Shown one piece after another: positions 14,696 through 23,335 of a stretch of 30,979 nt of DNA. A program made the translations under genes and the position numbers. Location: contig JAZDMK010000315.1 in assembly GCA_043800975.1 (NCBI GenBank), positions 1-30,979 on the forward strand, in the 5' to 3' direction. Positions within the stretch are counted from its first letter, which is position 1. Each line of letters starts with the position of its first letter. The notes below the pieces were generated by a model, which saw only the letters and a program-made list of their open reading frames with translations, was not told the DNA's origin and did no database searches. The stretch comes from JAZDMK01 sp043800975. GTDB lineage: Bacteria > Bacteroidota > Bacteroidia > Bacteroidales > JAHJDW01.

Positions 14696-16834
14696 TCAAT
14701 AGAACTTGCCGCGGTTATCAATAATGTCGGCTTTCTTCATCAGTGCATTGAACACTTCGCTTCCGGCGCGTGACATCAGATAATCGTTCAGCTGTTTTTT
14801 CATCATGGTATAATCTGTTGTTGGAACAGGGTTTACTTTTTTATCGATGATAGCAACAGCAACACCAGCTTTTCCTTTAATAGGTTTTGTGAGTCCGGGG
14901 TTTTTCACACCAAACAGATAACCGATAATTTCGGGTTCGGGTCCCAGCTTGGGAATGCCGTATGCAGAAAAAGTAATTCCTTCTACGGTATCAACGGGTG
15001 CATTCAGCTTTAATCCGAGTGCATTGATATCAGATATTGCACCGAGTTTATTAATTCTATCAATAAACATTTGTGCTTTTTTATCCCGTTTGGCACCGGT
15101 TTCAACTTCAGGTTTCACCTGCTCGAGCGGAGCAAAGCCTTTTTCGCGTACTTCTTTCAGTTTACCAACCACGAACTTCAGACCCACGTCAAACACTTTA
15201 GAAACGTCGTTCTTTTTGGTTTCTTCGTTATACATCCAATGTACAAGATCGCGTGGCGATTCCATTCCCGGCAGCTGCCAGTCGATTTCGCGAACAAAAT
15301 CGGCAGTTTTCTTAATCAAACCCTGTTTCATGAGGGCCATGTCGAATTTTGCAGCATCGGTTGCAATAGCAGCAAAGTCGTTGGCCTTTTTATACATCAT
15401 CTGTATAGTAGGTTCGCTGGCTTCTACGGTACGGTCAACGATTCCAACCTCCACCTTTTCAATCGGTTTTGTCAGATCCAGAATAAGAATAATATGGTAT
15501 CCAAATTCGGTTTCAACCAGTTTCATTTCGCCTTTAGCACCTTTGATGCAGGCTTCGTTAAATGCCTTGATCATCATTCCGTCGACAAACCAGCCGAGGT
15601 TTCCGCCATTGTCCTTGTTCGAAGGGTCGGCTGAAAATTTCTTTGCAAATGCATTAAAAGCAATTGTATCGCCGGGAACTGTTTTCAAAACACCCATGAT
15701 ACTGTCGGCTTTTGTTTTTGCCTGTTCCTTGGTCAGCTTAACAGTTGGTTCTGCGCGAAGTGCACCTTCCCATGCAATCAGGATGTGTTTTGCTTTGCAG
15801 GAATCGGGACGCATCTGGCGGTCCATCAGCTTGGCAATTTTATAGGCTCCATTGTCCATATAAGGACCTTGAATCGTTTTGAGTTCTGCTTTGAAAATAG
15901 AGGTGTCGAAACAAATAGGGAGATCACCTTTTTTCTTAAAGCGTGGATCGTACTGTGAATCTGCATTAACGTTAACTAAGTTTTCCATGTCGGAAATACT
16001 GTCCGTTTTTGCCATTTCGGGAATAATACTTTTGATCCAGTCTTCTACTTTTTTAATGTCTTCAGCAGAAGGTACAACATCGAAAGATACATACTCCAGG
16101 TCGCGGGATGCTTCCTGATCATATTCCCACTTGTGCTGTTCGTAGTATTTCTGAAGTTCTTCCTGCGTAACCTTAAGCGAGCTGTCAGAAACGGTATTGT
16201 ATTTTATGGTAACATAACGGAAGTCGATCATGGTGTTCCGCAGTTCGTAGTTGATCTTTGCCTGGCTCTTTGTAACATATAGTCCTTTGGAAACAAGCGT
16301 TGTGTATTTGTTGTTGATCTGTTCTTCTTTGATTGCTTTTTCAAGATCATACCACATCTCGCGATTTTCTGGCGGTTGCTGATCGAGTGTTTTTAAGAAA
16401 TTCTTAACATCATTCGGGTTAAACATACCGGTTTTGGGGTCAGCAAAATTCTGAAGAATATACTGGTGGGGTTCTTTACCGGTCATCAGATCGAGCAATT
16501 CAGCCGAAGTAACAACAAGGCCCAGTTCATCCAGTTCTTTTTTCATAATGATTTCACGAACTATCTGCGACCAAACCTGTTCGCGAATCTGATTCGTTGT
16601 ATTCTGATCGATTTTTTCCTGCTTGGATTGTTTTTTATAACGATCCAATTCAACCTGAACCCTGGCATCAAAATCGCGCGGGGAAATTGATTCTCCTGCA
16701 ACAATGCCAATATCTTCAACAGATTGTTTGGGGCTTTTCCGCACAAAATCACCCATAATAAAAGCGACCATAGCGATACCGATAAATGCCAGCAAGAGCC
16801 ATGAGTAACTACGAATTTTTCCAATTAACGCCAT
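14696..16834 (-). CDS. ppiD: PpiD/SurA-type membrane-anchored peptidyl-prolyl isomerase
   Basis: 712 residues. One N-terminal transmembrane anchor (about 11-29) is followed by a SurA-N-like helical chaperone region (about 40-205) and a parvulin rotamase domain (about 346-456). The latter carries AKHILIAWEG, FAKKFSADPS, GGNLGWFVDG and ETEFGYHIILI. A C-terminal helical region completes it. PpiD proteins sit on the periplasmic face of the inner membrane and help fold proteins on the way to the outer membrane, fitting the neighbouring OMP and LPS-export genes. It has its own promoter (16857-16889) and terminator, although it follows the coaX-lptC-CNNM operon on the same strand. The length is normal for Bacteroidota homologues. 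The symbol is by family resemblance. Confidence 0.9.
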   Translation of the reverse strand: MALIGKIRSYSWLLLAFIGIAMVAFIMGDFVRKSPKQSVEDIGIVAGESISPRDFDARVQVELDRYKKQSKQEKIDQNTTNQIREQVWSQIVREIIMKKELDELGLVVTSAELLDLMTGKEPHQYILQNFADPKTGMFNPNDVKNFLKTLDQQPPENREMWYDLEKAIKEEQINNKYTTLVSKGLYVTKSQAKINYELRNTMIDFRYVTIKYNTVSDSSLKVTQEELQKYYEQHKWEYDQEASRDLEYVSFDVVPSAEDIKKVEDWIKSIIPEMAKTDSISDMENLVNVNADSQYDPRFKKKGDLPICFDTSIFKAELKTIQGPYMDNGAYKIAKLMDRQMRPDSCKAKHILIAWEGALRAEPTVKLTKEQAKTKADSIMGVLKTVPGDTIAFNAFAKKFSADPSNKDNGGNLGWFVDGMMIKAFNEACIKGAKGEMKLVETEFGYHIILILDLTKPIEKVEVGIVDRTVEASEPTIQMMYKKANDFAAIATDAAKFDMALMKQGLIKKTADFVREIDWQLPGMESPRDLVHWMYNEETKKNDVSKVFDVGLKFVVGKLKEVREKGFAPLEQVKPEVETGAKRDKKAQMFIDRINKLGAISDINALGLKLNAPVDTVEGITFSAYGIPKLGPEPEIIGYLFGVKNPGLTKPIKGKAGVAVAIIDKKVNPVPTTDYTMMKKQLNDYLMSRAGSEVFNALMKKADIIDNRGKFY

Positions 16835-16856
16835 AACGTGTTTTTTTTAGAGCCTG

Positions 16857-16889
16857 CAAACTTACGGCATTTTTTTAAAAATACCCAAA
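16857..16889 (-). promoter_or_regulatory. Bacteroidota promoter for ppiD
   Basis: On the minus strand the -7 element TAAGTTTG (16864-16857) matches TAnnTTTG. The -33 element TTTG (16889-16886) lies 21 bases upstream. It is in the 83-base gap between the CNNM gene and ppiD. Confidence 0.65.
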
Positions 16890-16917
16890 GAAAGTTTGCT
16901 GTTTAATAGCCTTAATC

Positions 16918-18192
16918 TCAGTTTTCGGGATTGTTCAGTTTTAATCTGACCAGATGTATTTGGGTGTGGGAAGCCTTAATAATTTTAAAAAGAAAGTGTC
17001 CGATAACAATTTCCTCACCCAGCGATGGAATGCTTCCGTGATGATGGAAGATAAGTCCGGTAAGGGTTTCGTATTCTTCTCCTTCGGGAAGGGAAAGGTT
17101 GTAATTGCTATTTATATAATCTACTTCCAGGCGGGCTGAAAAAATAAATTCGTTTTTTGAAAGTGCCTTTTCGGTTAGTTTTTCGGCATCATGTTCGTCC
17201 ACAATTTCACCAAATATTTCTTCCATCACATCTTCCAGCGTAACGATACCTGCTGTGCCGCCAAATTCATCCACCACCAGCGCTATACCCTTGCGTTCGC
17301 TGATAAATAAGTCCAGTAATTTATCGGCTGTTGTTGTTTCGGGTACAATGGGAACACTTTTCTGAATTTTAAAGGGCGGTTCTGGATTATTAAACATATC
17401 GAAAACATGAACATAGCCTGTGATGTTATCAATATTTTCGTGATACACAAGAATACGCGAGAAGCCTGTTTCAATAAATTTTTTACTTACCGATTCTATG
17501 GGTTCATCATCTTCAACTGCAATTATTTCGTTTCGCGGAATCATACATTCCCTTGTACGAATATTACGAAAATCGATGGCATTCTGAAATATCTGCATTT
17601 CCTGTTCAAATGCTTTTTCCTGAACACCCTGGTTTTTAATTTCATTAAAATAATTTTCAAGATCAATTCTGCTGAATACCGGCGCCGATTTGCGAATCTT
17701 TACCTTAAATGTTTTTGTCAGAAGAAGCTCGGAAGCCCATGTCATTACTGAAGAAATCGGGTAAAGCAAATAATAGAAAAACGTTGCGGGAAAGGCGAAT
17801 ATACGTATCGACAAAATTGGTTTCAGACCAAAAATTACTTTGGGAATAAACTCTGCAAAAATCAATAAAATCAGTGTTGATAGAAGTGTCTGAGCAATTA
17901 TTATATAAGTTGCGGAAAGAATAAAAGCCGGTGAAATATTTTGAATCCAGGGCTCCAGAATAAAAGCAATAGCCATTCCATACACAACAAGCGAAATGTT
18001 GTTTCCCACAAGTATTGCGCCTATGAAGCCGGATGGTTTGCGAGCAAAGCGGGAAAATAATTTTGCATAGATCAACCCCTGCTTGCGATCCATCTCAATT
18101 TTTAATTTGTTGGATGTGATAAAAGCAATCTCAATCCCTGAGAAAAAGGCGCAAATAAGAACTGTAAGAATTACAATCGTCAGATTATTCAT
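16918..18192 (-). CDS. CNNM/CorC-family transporter (DUF21, CBS pair, CorC_HlyC domain)
   Basis: 424 residues, the usual length. The DUF21 membrane domain (about 1-160) has CAFFSGIEIAF (about 14-24), LVGNNISLVVYG and AEFIPKVIFGLKP (about 113-125). Two CBS domains follow (about 215-330; RTRECMIPRNEI, then VVDEFGGTAGIVTLEDVMEEI). The C-terminal CorC_HlyC domain (about 340-420) includes LPEGEEYETLTGLIF. Homologues are Mg2+ exporters or cation regulators, often mis-annotated as hemolysins, and one Bacteroidota branch is called GldE. The start overlaps the lptC stop by 8 bases, so it is translationally coupled in the coaX operon. The cation specificity is not visible. Confidence 0.9.
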   Translation of the reverse strand: MNNLTIVILTVLICAFFSGIEIAFITSNKLKIEMDRKQGLIYAKLFSRFARKPSGFIGAILVGNNISLVVYGMAIAFILEPWIQNISPAFILSATYIIIAQTLLSTLILLIFAEFIPKVIFGLKPILSIRIFAFPATFFYYLLYPISSVMTWASELLLTKTFKVKIRKSAPVFSRIDLENYFNEIKNQGVQEKAFEQEMQIFQNAIDFRNIRTRECMIPRNEIIAVEDDEPIESVSKKFIETGFSRILVYHENIDNITGYVHVFDMFNNPEPPFKIQKSVPIVPETTTADKLLDLFISERKGIALVVDEFGGTAGIVTLEDVMEEIFGEIVDEHDAEKLTEKALSKNEFIFSARLEVDYINSNYNLSLPEGEEYETLTGLIFHHHGSIPSLGEEIVIGHFLFKIIKASHTQIHLVRLKLNNPEN

Positions 18193-18763
18193 CCTGCAGA
18201 ATTATTGTACCCGTTGGTTTGTTGATGATCCAGTGATCGAAAAACTGATCGGACTCAAATCCTTCCCCAAATAAAATTTCTTTTGCCGTTGTTATTTTCA
18301 CTCTGGCACGTGTATAAATACGTTCCGATTTTTCATCCCAGGTTAGTTGTTCCGTATTTATTTTTTCACCTTTACGGTTGATAATCTCTACATTTTTACG
18401 GGCTTCCATTGTTTTCTCTTTCTCCCGCCTGATTGCATAGCCTGCTTTTAAATTCGATTCTTCCTTCTGCAATGAATCATAAAAAAGAACATGAACTCCA
18501 TCCGGAAATTCCAAATACGGATTTTTCGTTGCAAAGCGGTTCAGTGTGGGTGCATCCAGCTTTACCAATACTTTCGCACGTTCGCTGTAAATAATTTCAA
18601 CTTCTTTTAAAGATTCTGACGGCAGATTATTTTTCCCTGTAATTGCATTTACAGTCTGCAAGTCGTTCTCACAAGACGAAAAACACAGAAGGGTTGCTGT
18701 CCAGATGAAAAAAAAGAATCTGTAAATTGTTTGCTTTACTATGGTTTTACTGCTATTGCTCAC
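18185..18763 (-). CDS. lptC: LptC-like LPS export lipoprotein
   Basis: About 192 residues when started at GTG 18763-18761. A longer ATG-started frame to 18883 would overlap the upstream gene by more than 110 bases and put a second hydrophobic segment before the signal, so the GTG start, 4 bases after the preceding stop, is preferred. The signal sequence ends FSSC with Cys at about 33, a lipoprotein site. The mature part shows the LptC beta-jellyroll pattern: VEIIYSERAKVLVKLDAPTL, then FPDGVHVLFYDS, AGYAIRREKEKTMEARKNVE, LTWDEKSERIYTRARVKI and FGEGFESDQFFDHW. LptC bridges the inner-membrane LPS transporter and the periplasmic LptA bridge. Anchoring by lipid rather than by a transmembrane helix is usual in Bacteroidota. 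No lptA/B gene lies in the window. Confidence 0.87.
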   Translation of the reverse strand: MSNSSKTIVKQTIYRFFFFIWTATLLCFSSCENDLQTVNAITGKNNLPSESLKEVEIIYSERAKVLVKLDAPTLNRFATKNPYLEFPDGVHVLFYDSLQKEESNLKAGYAIRREKEKTMEARKNVEIINRKGEKINTEQLTWDEKSERIYTRARVKITTAKEILFGEGFESDQFFDHWIINKPTGTIILQDE

Positions 18764-18767
18764 GCTG

Positions 18768-20069
18768 TTATTCGAAACGTTTTTTGTAGAACCACTTATC
18801 AAATAAAGAGAAAGCCAGACTGACACGGCCAAAGCGCTCGTGAATAAGATTTTGATCGGTCGTGCCGCGTTCACCAAATTCAAATCCGATGTTGATCATT
18901 GTCTTTGTTTTCCGCAAAGGCAGGCCGAATCCGAAGGTGATGGCTTTTTCCGACAACTGAGTATTGCGCAATTTTAAATAGGTATCTGCATATCGAAATC
19001 CAATGCGATACTGAATTTTCTGAAAATAATTCGGCGTGTTTCCGTGATAGGGTGAAAACTGTATTCCGGCAGAAATTTGTTTGCTGTTGGCAAGCGAATC
19101 GGATTGTCCGAAGTATGTGTATTTCGACCAGTCCTGAAATGTAAAATCAACACCGGCAAGAAAAACATTCGTAACTCCAAATGTGATTCCACCACCAATG
19201 GATGAAGGTAAATTTAGTGTTCCTTGAACATTAGATGCATTCACAACGGTATCCAGAATACTTGTATTGCTGCCGGATGTAATATAGGTGTATACCAAAG
19301 TATCATTGTGACTTTTCATTTTTGCAGGATTGCTGTATACCAGCCCGGCATTGAAAAAACCTTCTTTTCCGACTTTCGCATGATACTGCAAACCCAAATC
19401 AAATTTGATATCACTGATTACAGCGTCGGTTTCTGAGTATATACTGTGGTAGTTTGTATTCGAAAAAAATAAGGTTCGGTTCAAACCCAGTGTGCCAAAT
19501 AACAGCGATGCATTTACTCCGACAGACAGGTTTTTAACAGGGCGAAATGCATTTCCAAAATATACCTGGTTTAAGCCTCCTGTTCCTTCGTAAATATTAG
19601 TAAAAGGGCCTGTTTGGTCAACAGAGTCAATTGTTTTCAGACGATAGCCAACGCTGCTGTATGGGACAAGACCCAGAGAGCAACCCCATGCGGTGATACC
19701 AGCCTCGTTCTTTTCGTATTTTCTTTTTAAAATTGGAAAGCCCAGTAACAGATATCCAAATGTTGCATTTTTATTTGTTTGTGAAAGGCTTGTCGTGCTT
19801 ATTTCGCTGATGGATCCAACCAGTCCGGTTTCCAGCACAAATGAATTGGTATCGAAAGCAGTATATGAGGCAGGATTACAAAAATTGACCATTCCGGGTC
19901 CGCGCTGGGAAATACTAAGCCCACCCAGTGCCATATGGCGAGTATATTTACCAAGAACAATGTCCCCAACGCCGTAGCGTGTATAGGGTGAATTTATTCC
20001 GCTCTGCGAAAGAGCTTGAAGCGAGAACATCAAGGCGAAAAAAAGAAAAAAACTTTTACGTATGTACAT
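18768..20069 (-). CDS. Outer-membrane beta-barrel protein, PorV/FadL-like
   Basis: 433 residues with a signal peptide (about 1-21, ending ALSQ). The mature start SGINSPYTRYGVGDI is a hallmark of a Bacteroidota outer-membrane family usually found beside coaX and lptC. The rest alternates polar and aromatic residues, with strand-like pieces such as NLSVGVNASLLFG and FRYADTYLKL and a hydrophobic end, consistent with a 14-strand FadL/PorV-like barrel. It overlaps the coaX stop by 14 bases and precedes lptC by 4, so it belongs to the same transcript. It probably acts in envelope assembly or transport. The substrate is unknown. Confidence 0.8.
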   Translation of the reverse strand: MYIRKSFFLFFALMFSLQALSQSGINSPYTRYGVGDIVLGKYTRHMALGGLSISQRGPGMVNFCNPASYTAFDTNSFVLETGLVGSISEISTTSLSQTNKNATFGYLLLGFPILKRKYEKNEAGITAWGCSLGLVPYSSVGYRLKTIDSVDQTGPFTNIYEGTGGLNQVYFGNAFRPVKNLSVGVNASLLFGTLGLNRTLFFSNTNYHSIYSETDAVISDIKFDLGLQYHAKVGKEGFFNAGLVYSNPAKMKSHNDTLVYTYITSGSNTSILDTVVNASNVQGTLNLPSSIGGGITFGVTNVFLAGVDFTFQDWSKYTYFGQSDSLANSKQISAGIQFSPYHGNTPNYFQKIQYRIGFRYADTYLKLRNTQLSEKAITFGFGLPLRKTKTMINIGFEFGERGTTDQNLIHERFGRVSLAFSLFDKWFYKKRFE

Positions 20070-20784
20070 TGTGTTTCAGAATTTCATTCATACCAATAAA
20101 CGATAACATTGGCGCTGCAAAGATGGGCATTTTTATCCTCTTTTCAAAATAAGGCGCATCGCCACCGGTAATTATTGTTTTTAAAGAAGGGTGTTTCTCT
20201 GTGTATTGCAATATTATTCCATTGCATTCTTCAGCAATTCCATTCACAGTCCCCGACAGTATTGATTCGGCAGTTGTTGAGCCTGTAAGCTGTATTTCTT
20301 CAGTTGGTTTTACCAAAGGCAGACGTGCTGTGAATTCATGCATGGCACGAAAACGCATTTGCATTCCCGGTGAGATAGATCCTCCATGGTATCTTTTTTT
20401 ATGATCCAGAAAGTCGTACGTAATACAAGTACCAACATCAATCACTAATACATCCTTTTCGGGATAAAGAGCTGCTGCGCCACACACATTGGAAATTCTG
20501 TCGTCACCCAGTGTTTCTGGTGTTTTATACAAATTTTTTATGGGAAGTTTTGTTTCCGCATTCAGTTTAATCAGTTTGCATTTTTCTTGAATGAAATCTT
20601 CAAGCAGGGTATCTTCTTCGCCCGAAACAGAAATCAGGCAATGGCTTATTTTATGATTGACAAACCAATCTTTCAATTCATTCAAAAAAAGAATTTCGGA
20701 GCGATGAACCTGAAGAGGTTCAATGCTTTTGCCGAACAATGCAGCTTTCCGGTTTGTATTTCCGATATCGATAACCAGGTTCAT
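20056..20784 (-). CDS. coaX: Type III pantothenate kinase
   Basis: 242 residues, normal for the family. It catalyses ATP-dependent phosphorylation of pantothenate, the first step of coenzyme A synthesis. Motifs of the ASKHA fold are all present: the phosphate loop DIGNTNRK (6-13), TLGDDRISNVCGA (about 91-103), the catalytic-Asp segment VIDVGTCITYDF (about 114-125), GGSISPGMQMRFRAMHEF (about 134-151) and IITGGDA near the C-terminus. It is the first gene of the coaX, outer-membrane protein, lptC, CNNM operon. I find no clean promoter element upstream. High confidence. Confidence 0.95.
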   Translation of the reverse strand: MNLVIDIGNTNRKAALFGKSIEPLQVHRSEILFLNELKDWFVNHKISHCLISVSGEEDTLLEDFIQEKCKLIKLNAETKLPIKNLYKTPETLGDDRISNVCGAAALYPEKDVLVIDVGTCITYDFLDHKKRYHGGSISPGMQMRFRAMHEFTARLPLVKPTEEIQLTGSTTAESILSGTVNGIAEECNGIILQYTEKHPSLKTIITGGDAPYFEKRIKMPIFAAPMLSFIGMNEILKHNVHT

Positions 20785-20828
20785 TTGTTAATGTAGGTTT
20801 TTGATAACGTGGGTTTTCTTAAAAAAGT

Positions 20829-20857
20829 TTTGAAATTAAAAAAAATATCTATCTTTG
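20829..20857 (+). promoter_or_regulatory. Promoter of tRNA-Phe
   Basis: TTTG (20829-20832), 17 bases, then TATCTTTG (20850-20857) is a full match to the Bacteroidota -33/-7 consensus (TTTG, TAnnTTTG). The tRNA starts 16 bases downstream. Confidence 0.75.
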
Positions 20858-20873
20858 CAATCCTAAAATTGGC

Positions 20874-20946
20874 GGTGTCGTAGCTCAGTCGGTAGAGCAA
20901 TGGACTGAAAATCCATGTGTCGCTGGTTCGATCCCGGCCGACACCA
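20874..20946 (+). tRNA. tRNA-Phe (anticodon GAA)
   Basis: A full 73-nt cloverleaf can be drawn. The acceptor GGTGTCG (20874-20880) pairs with CGACACC (20939-20945), with discriminator A at 20946. The D arm is GCTC/GAGC, the anticodon stem ATGGA/TCCAT with loop CTGAAAA (anticodon GAA), the variable loop GTGTC, and the T arm GCTGG/CCGGC with loop TTCGATC. CCA is not encoded, so it must be added after transcription. Confidence 0.97.
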
Positions 20947-20951
20947 CTGCC

Positions 20952-20987
20952 AAAAAAAACCCTTCATCTGAAGGGTTTTTTGTTTTT
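20952..20987. terminator. Bidirectional terminator between tRNA-Phe and the S46 peptidase gene
   Basis: CCCTTCA, loop TC, TGAAGGG has an A run before it and a T run after it. It follows the tRNA by 13 bases on the plus strand and the converging peptidase gene stop by 16 bases on the minus strand, so it can stop both. Confidence 0.88.
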
Positions 20988-21002
20988 TATCTGTTTGTGT
21001 TA

Positions 21003-23249
21003 TCAAGGAATGATTTTCATTTCATTCAACAAATGATGGGCATTTCCATATTTGTCGATAATGAATAAAGCATACCGGATATCAACATTCATCGTGCGCT
21101 GATAGTTGGGTTCAAAAGCAATTGCGTTACCAGCCGCTTCCTGATTAATATCAAAGACGACTCCTATCAACTGACCATCACCGTTTAGAATGGGTGATCC
21201 GGAATAACCACCAGTAACATCATTGTTGGTAAGGAAGCAGGTGCGGAGTGTGTCATTCACTGCATACTTATAATTGACAGCTTTTGTAATGGTAGAGTCG
21301 TTAACGGTGTACTGCAGCATTTTGGTTGTAAAATCGCGCTTATTATAAATTTCACGTAGCTTATCAGTAACTGTAAAGTCAGGATTACCTGGCTTTCCAC
21401 GACTTATCAATTCATCAAGGGTTGTGTAGTATTTATATTTTTTCCCATCGGCTGTTGTATAATCACAAACTTTACCATAAGTCAGACGCATGGTAGAGTT
21501 TGCATCGGGATATATTTTTTTGTCTTTGTACATTTCCCTATAAGCCGCTACAAACAAGCGGTTATTCTTGGCAAGCTCAAGGTTCGCGGGCTCCATAAGT
21601 TCGAGCACTTTGTAATACGCTTCATACATCGATTTCATACTCTTGAAAGCAACATCCTTTTCAATTTCCTTATAACTGGGGTTTGAAAGGAAGAAGTCCA
21701 TTTTATCCTTGTTTACAAACATAGATGTACTAAACACTTCATCCGCAAACTTACTCATATCTCCTTTGTATTTCTTGTCGAGATCCAGAAATATCGCTGG
21801 GTGCTGATCTTTGGGAACTTCGTTATAATACATTTGCAACAGGGCAGCAAATATCTTTTTATCTGTAGAGGCATTGTAATTTTTAAAATATTTACTACTG
21901 CTTGACCGAAGAGAGGTAATCAGCCGGTCAATTTTTTCTTTATCCGAATTATCTACTTTCAACTGATTATACAATTCTTCATAGGTGTTTGCAAAAGTGA
22001 ATATTTCCGGGCCTCGCAAGATTGCTTCTTTGAAATAATAAACCGTCAGATTGTATTTTTCAATTTCCTTATTTGCCTTTTCAAGACCTTCTAATACTCC
22101 GCCATACTTTGCTTTGCGCTTTTCATCAACATTCATCCATTTAATAAAATCGTCTTCAACCTGTTTCTTTTTGCTTAACACATCCAGTCTCTTCAGGATG
22201 TCGTTCTGATACATGTAATAAAGCCAATAGTTAGAACTGACAAGATATTTGGATGCATATTGAACTTTAACTTTTTCATCCACATCCATATCTTCCTTCA
22301 TCAGAGAAAGTTTTTTATCGCGGATTTTAATGATGGTTGGATTCACCTGATCTAGTGTCAGCTTTACTCCGTATGAAGTCATAAAACGTGTGGTTGAACC
22401 AGGATAGCCCATGATAACAGCAAAATCGTTTGTTTTATATCCTTTCAGTGAAACAGGAAAATAATATTTTGATTTCAGGGGAATGTTATTTCTGCGGTTG
22501 TATTCAGCCGGTCTTCCATCTCCGGAGGTATAAATACGAAGCATTGCGAAATCGCAGGTTTGGCGGGGCCATTTCCAGTTGTCTGCATCGGCACCGTATT
22601 GACCTATCGATTGAGGAGGAACACCAACCAGACGAACGTCTTTATACGTTTCGTAGATGAACAGATAGTACTCGTTTCCTTCAAAAAATGGTTTTACATA
22701 TGCCTGATAGTGGGTGCCCATCGTAGAGTCTGTTGTAATTTTGTTGGAAATCTGACCTACCTTGGCAATACGCTCGTCTTCAGTCATATTGTCATTTAAC
22801 TGACCCAATACCTGATCGGTAATGTTGTGAACACGGAGAAGAAAAGTAGCCGAAAGATTTTCGTTGTTAAGTTCTTCATTCCTGCTTCCAGCCCAGAATC
22901 CGTTGGTGATATAATCCTTGTCGGCTGTTTTATCAACCTTTGTGTGTTTCTGAACAGCAGAAAATGCACAATGATAATTCGTCATCATCAAGCCATCCTT
23001 TGATACGAGGAAACCTGTACACATTCCGTTATTCAAAAGAATAATAGCGTCCTTGATGCTATTGTTGTTAATGCTGTAAATTTCATCGGCTGTAAGATGC
23101 AGCCCCATTTTTTTCATATCTGCATAGTTGAGACGGTCAACCAGCATGGGTAGCCACATGCCCTCATCTGGGGGGTCTTCAGCTTTGACTTTGGTTGAGA
23201 AACCCAAAATAAGGGCCATCGTCATCATAATCATTATCCTTCTGTACAT
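21003..23249 (-). CDS. S46-family dipeptidyl-peptidase (DPP7/DPP11-like)
   Basis: 748 residues with a signal peptide (about 1-23). These periplasmic or surface serine exopeptidases remove dipeptides from peptide N-termini so that asaccharolytic Bacteroidota can use them. The triad is visible: His at about 93 in MMTNYHCAF, Asp at about 233 in WPRQTCDFAML, Ser at about 683 in GGYSGSPILNGDG. The conserved DNWKWPR and AFEPNYQRTMNVDIRYALFI blocks are present. Two features differ from the characterised DPP7 and DPP11 pattern as I recall it: the residue before the nucleophile is Tyr rather than Asn, and the S1-specificity residue 18 after the Ser is Ile (about 701, FDIN) rather than Gly or Arg. The P1 preference is therefore uncertain. 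Confidence 0.92.
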   Translation of the reverse strand: MYRRIMIMMTMALILGFSTKVKAEDPPDEGMWLPMLVDRLNYADMKKMGLHLTADEIYSINNNSIKDAIILLNNGMCTGFLVSKDGLMMTNYHCAFSAVQKHTKVDKTADKDYITNGFWAGSRNEELNNENLSATFLLRVHNITDQVLGQLNDNMTEDERIAKVGQISNKITTDSTMGTHYQAYVKPFFEGNEYYLFIYETYKDVRLVGVPPQSIGQYGADADNWKWPRQTCDFAMLRIYTSGDGRPAEYNRRNNIPLKSKYYFPVSLKGYKTNDFAVIMGYPGSTTRFMTSYGVKLTLDQVNPTIIKIRDKKLSLMKEDMDVDEKVKVQYASKYLVSSNYWLYYMYQNDILKRLDVLSKKKQVEDDFIKWMNVDEKRKAKYGGVLEGLEKANKEIEKYNLTVYYFKEAILRGPEIFTFANTYEELYNQLKVDNSDKEKIDRLITSLRSSSSKYFKNYNASTDKKIFAALLQMYYNEVPKDQHPAIFLDLDKKYKGDMSKFADEVFSTSMFVNKDKMDFFLSNPSYKEIEKDVAFKSMKSMYEAYYKVLELMEPANLELAKNNRLFVAAYREMYKDKKIYPDANSTMRLTYGKVCDYTTADGKKYKYYTTLDELISRGKPGNPDFTVTDKLREIYNKRDFTTKMLQYTVNDSTITKAVNYKYAVNDTLRTCFLTNNDVTGGYSGSPILNGDGQLIGVVFDINQEAAGNAIAFEPNYQRTMNVDIRYALFIIDKYGNAHHLLNEMKIIP

Positions 23250-23275
23250 AGCAGGGAATTTTAGTTTAATTGTGA

Positions 23276-23283
23276 CAAAAATA
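23276..23283 (-). promoter_or_regulatory. -7 promoter element of the S46 peptidase gene
   Basis: TATTTTTG on the minus strand matches TAnnTTTG, 26 bases before the start codon. No clear -33 TTTG is seen, so this is a partial match. Confidence 0.45.
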
Positions 23284-23335
23284 ATTGTTTTTTTCTTTAA
23301 AAAATATTAAAACCCAATTTTTTCTAAGAATAGGA

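Noticed and set aside
14949..15845. Plus-strand frame of 298 codons opposite ppiD
   Set aside because: ppiD on the other strand has a full family match; the plus-strand frame is Ser-rich antisense shadow with no domain.
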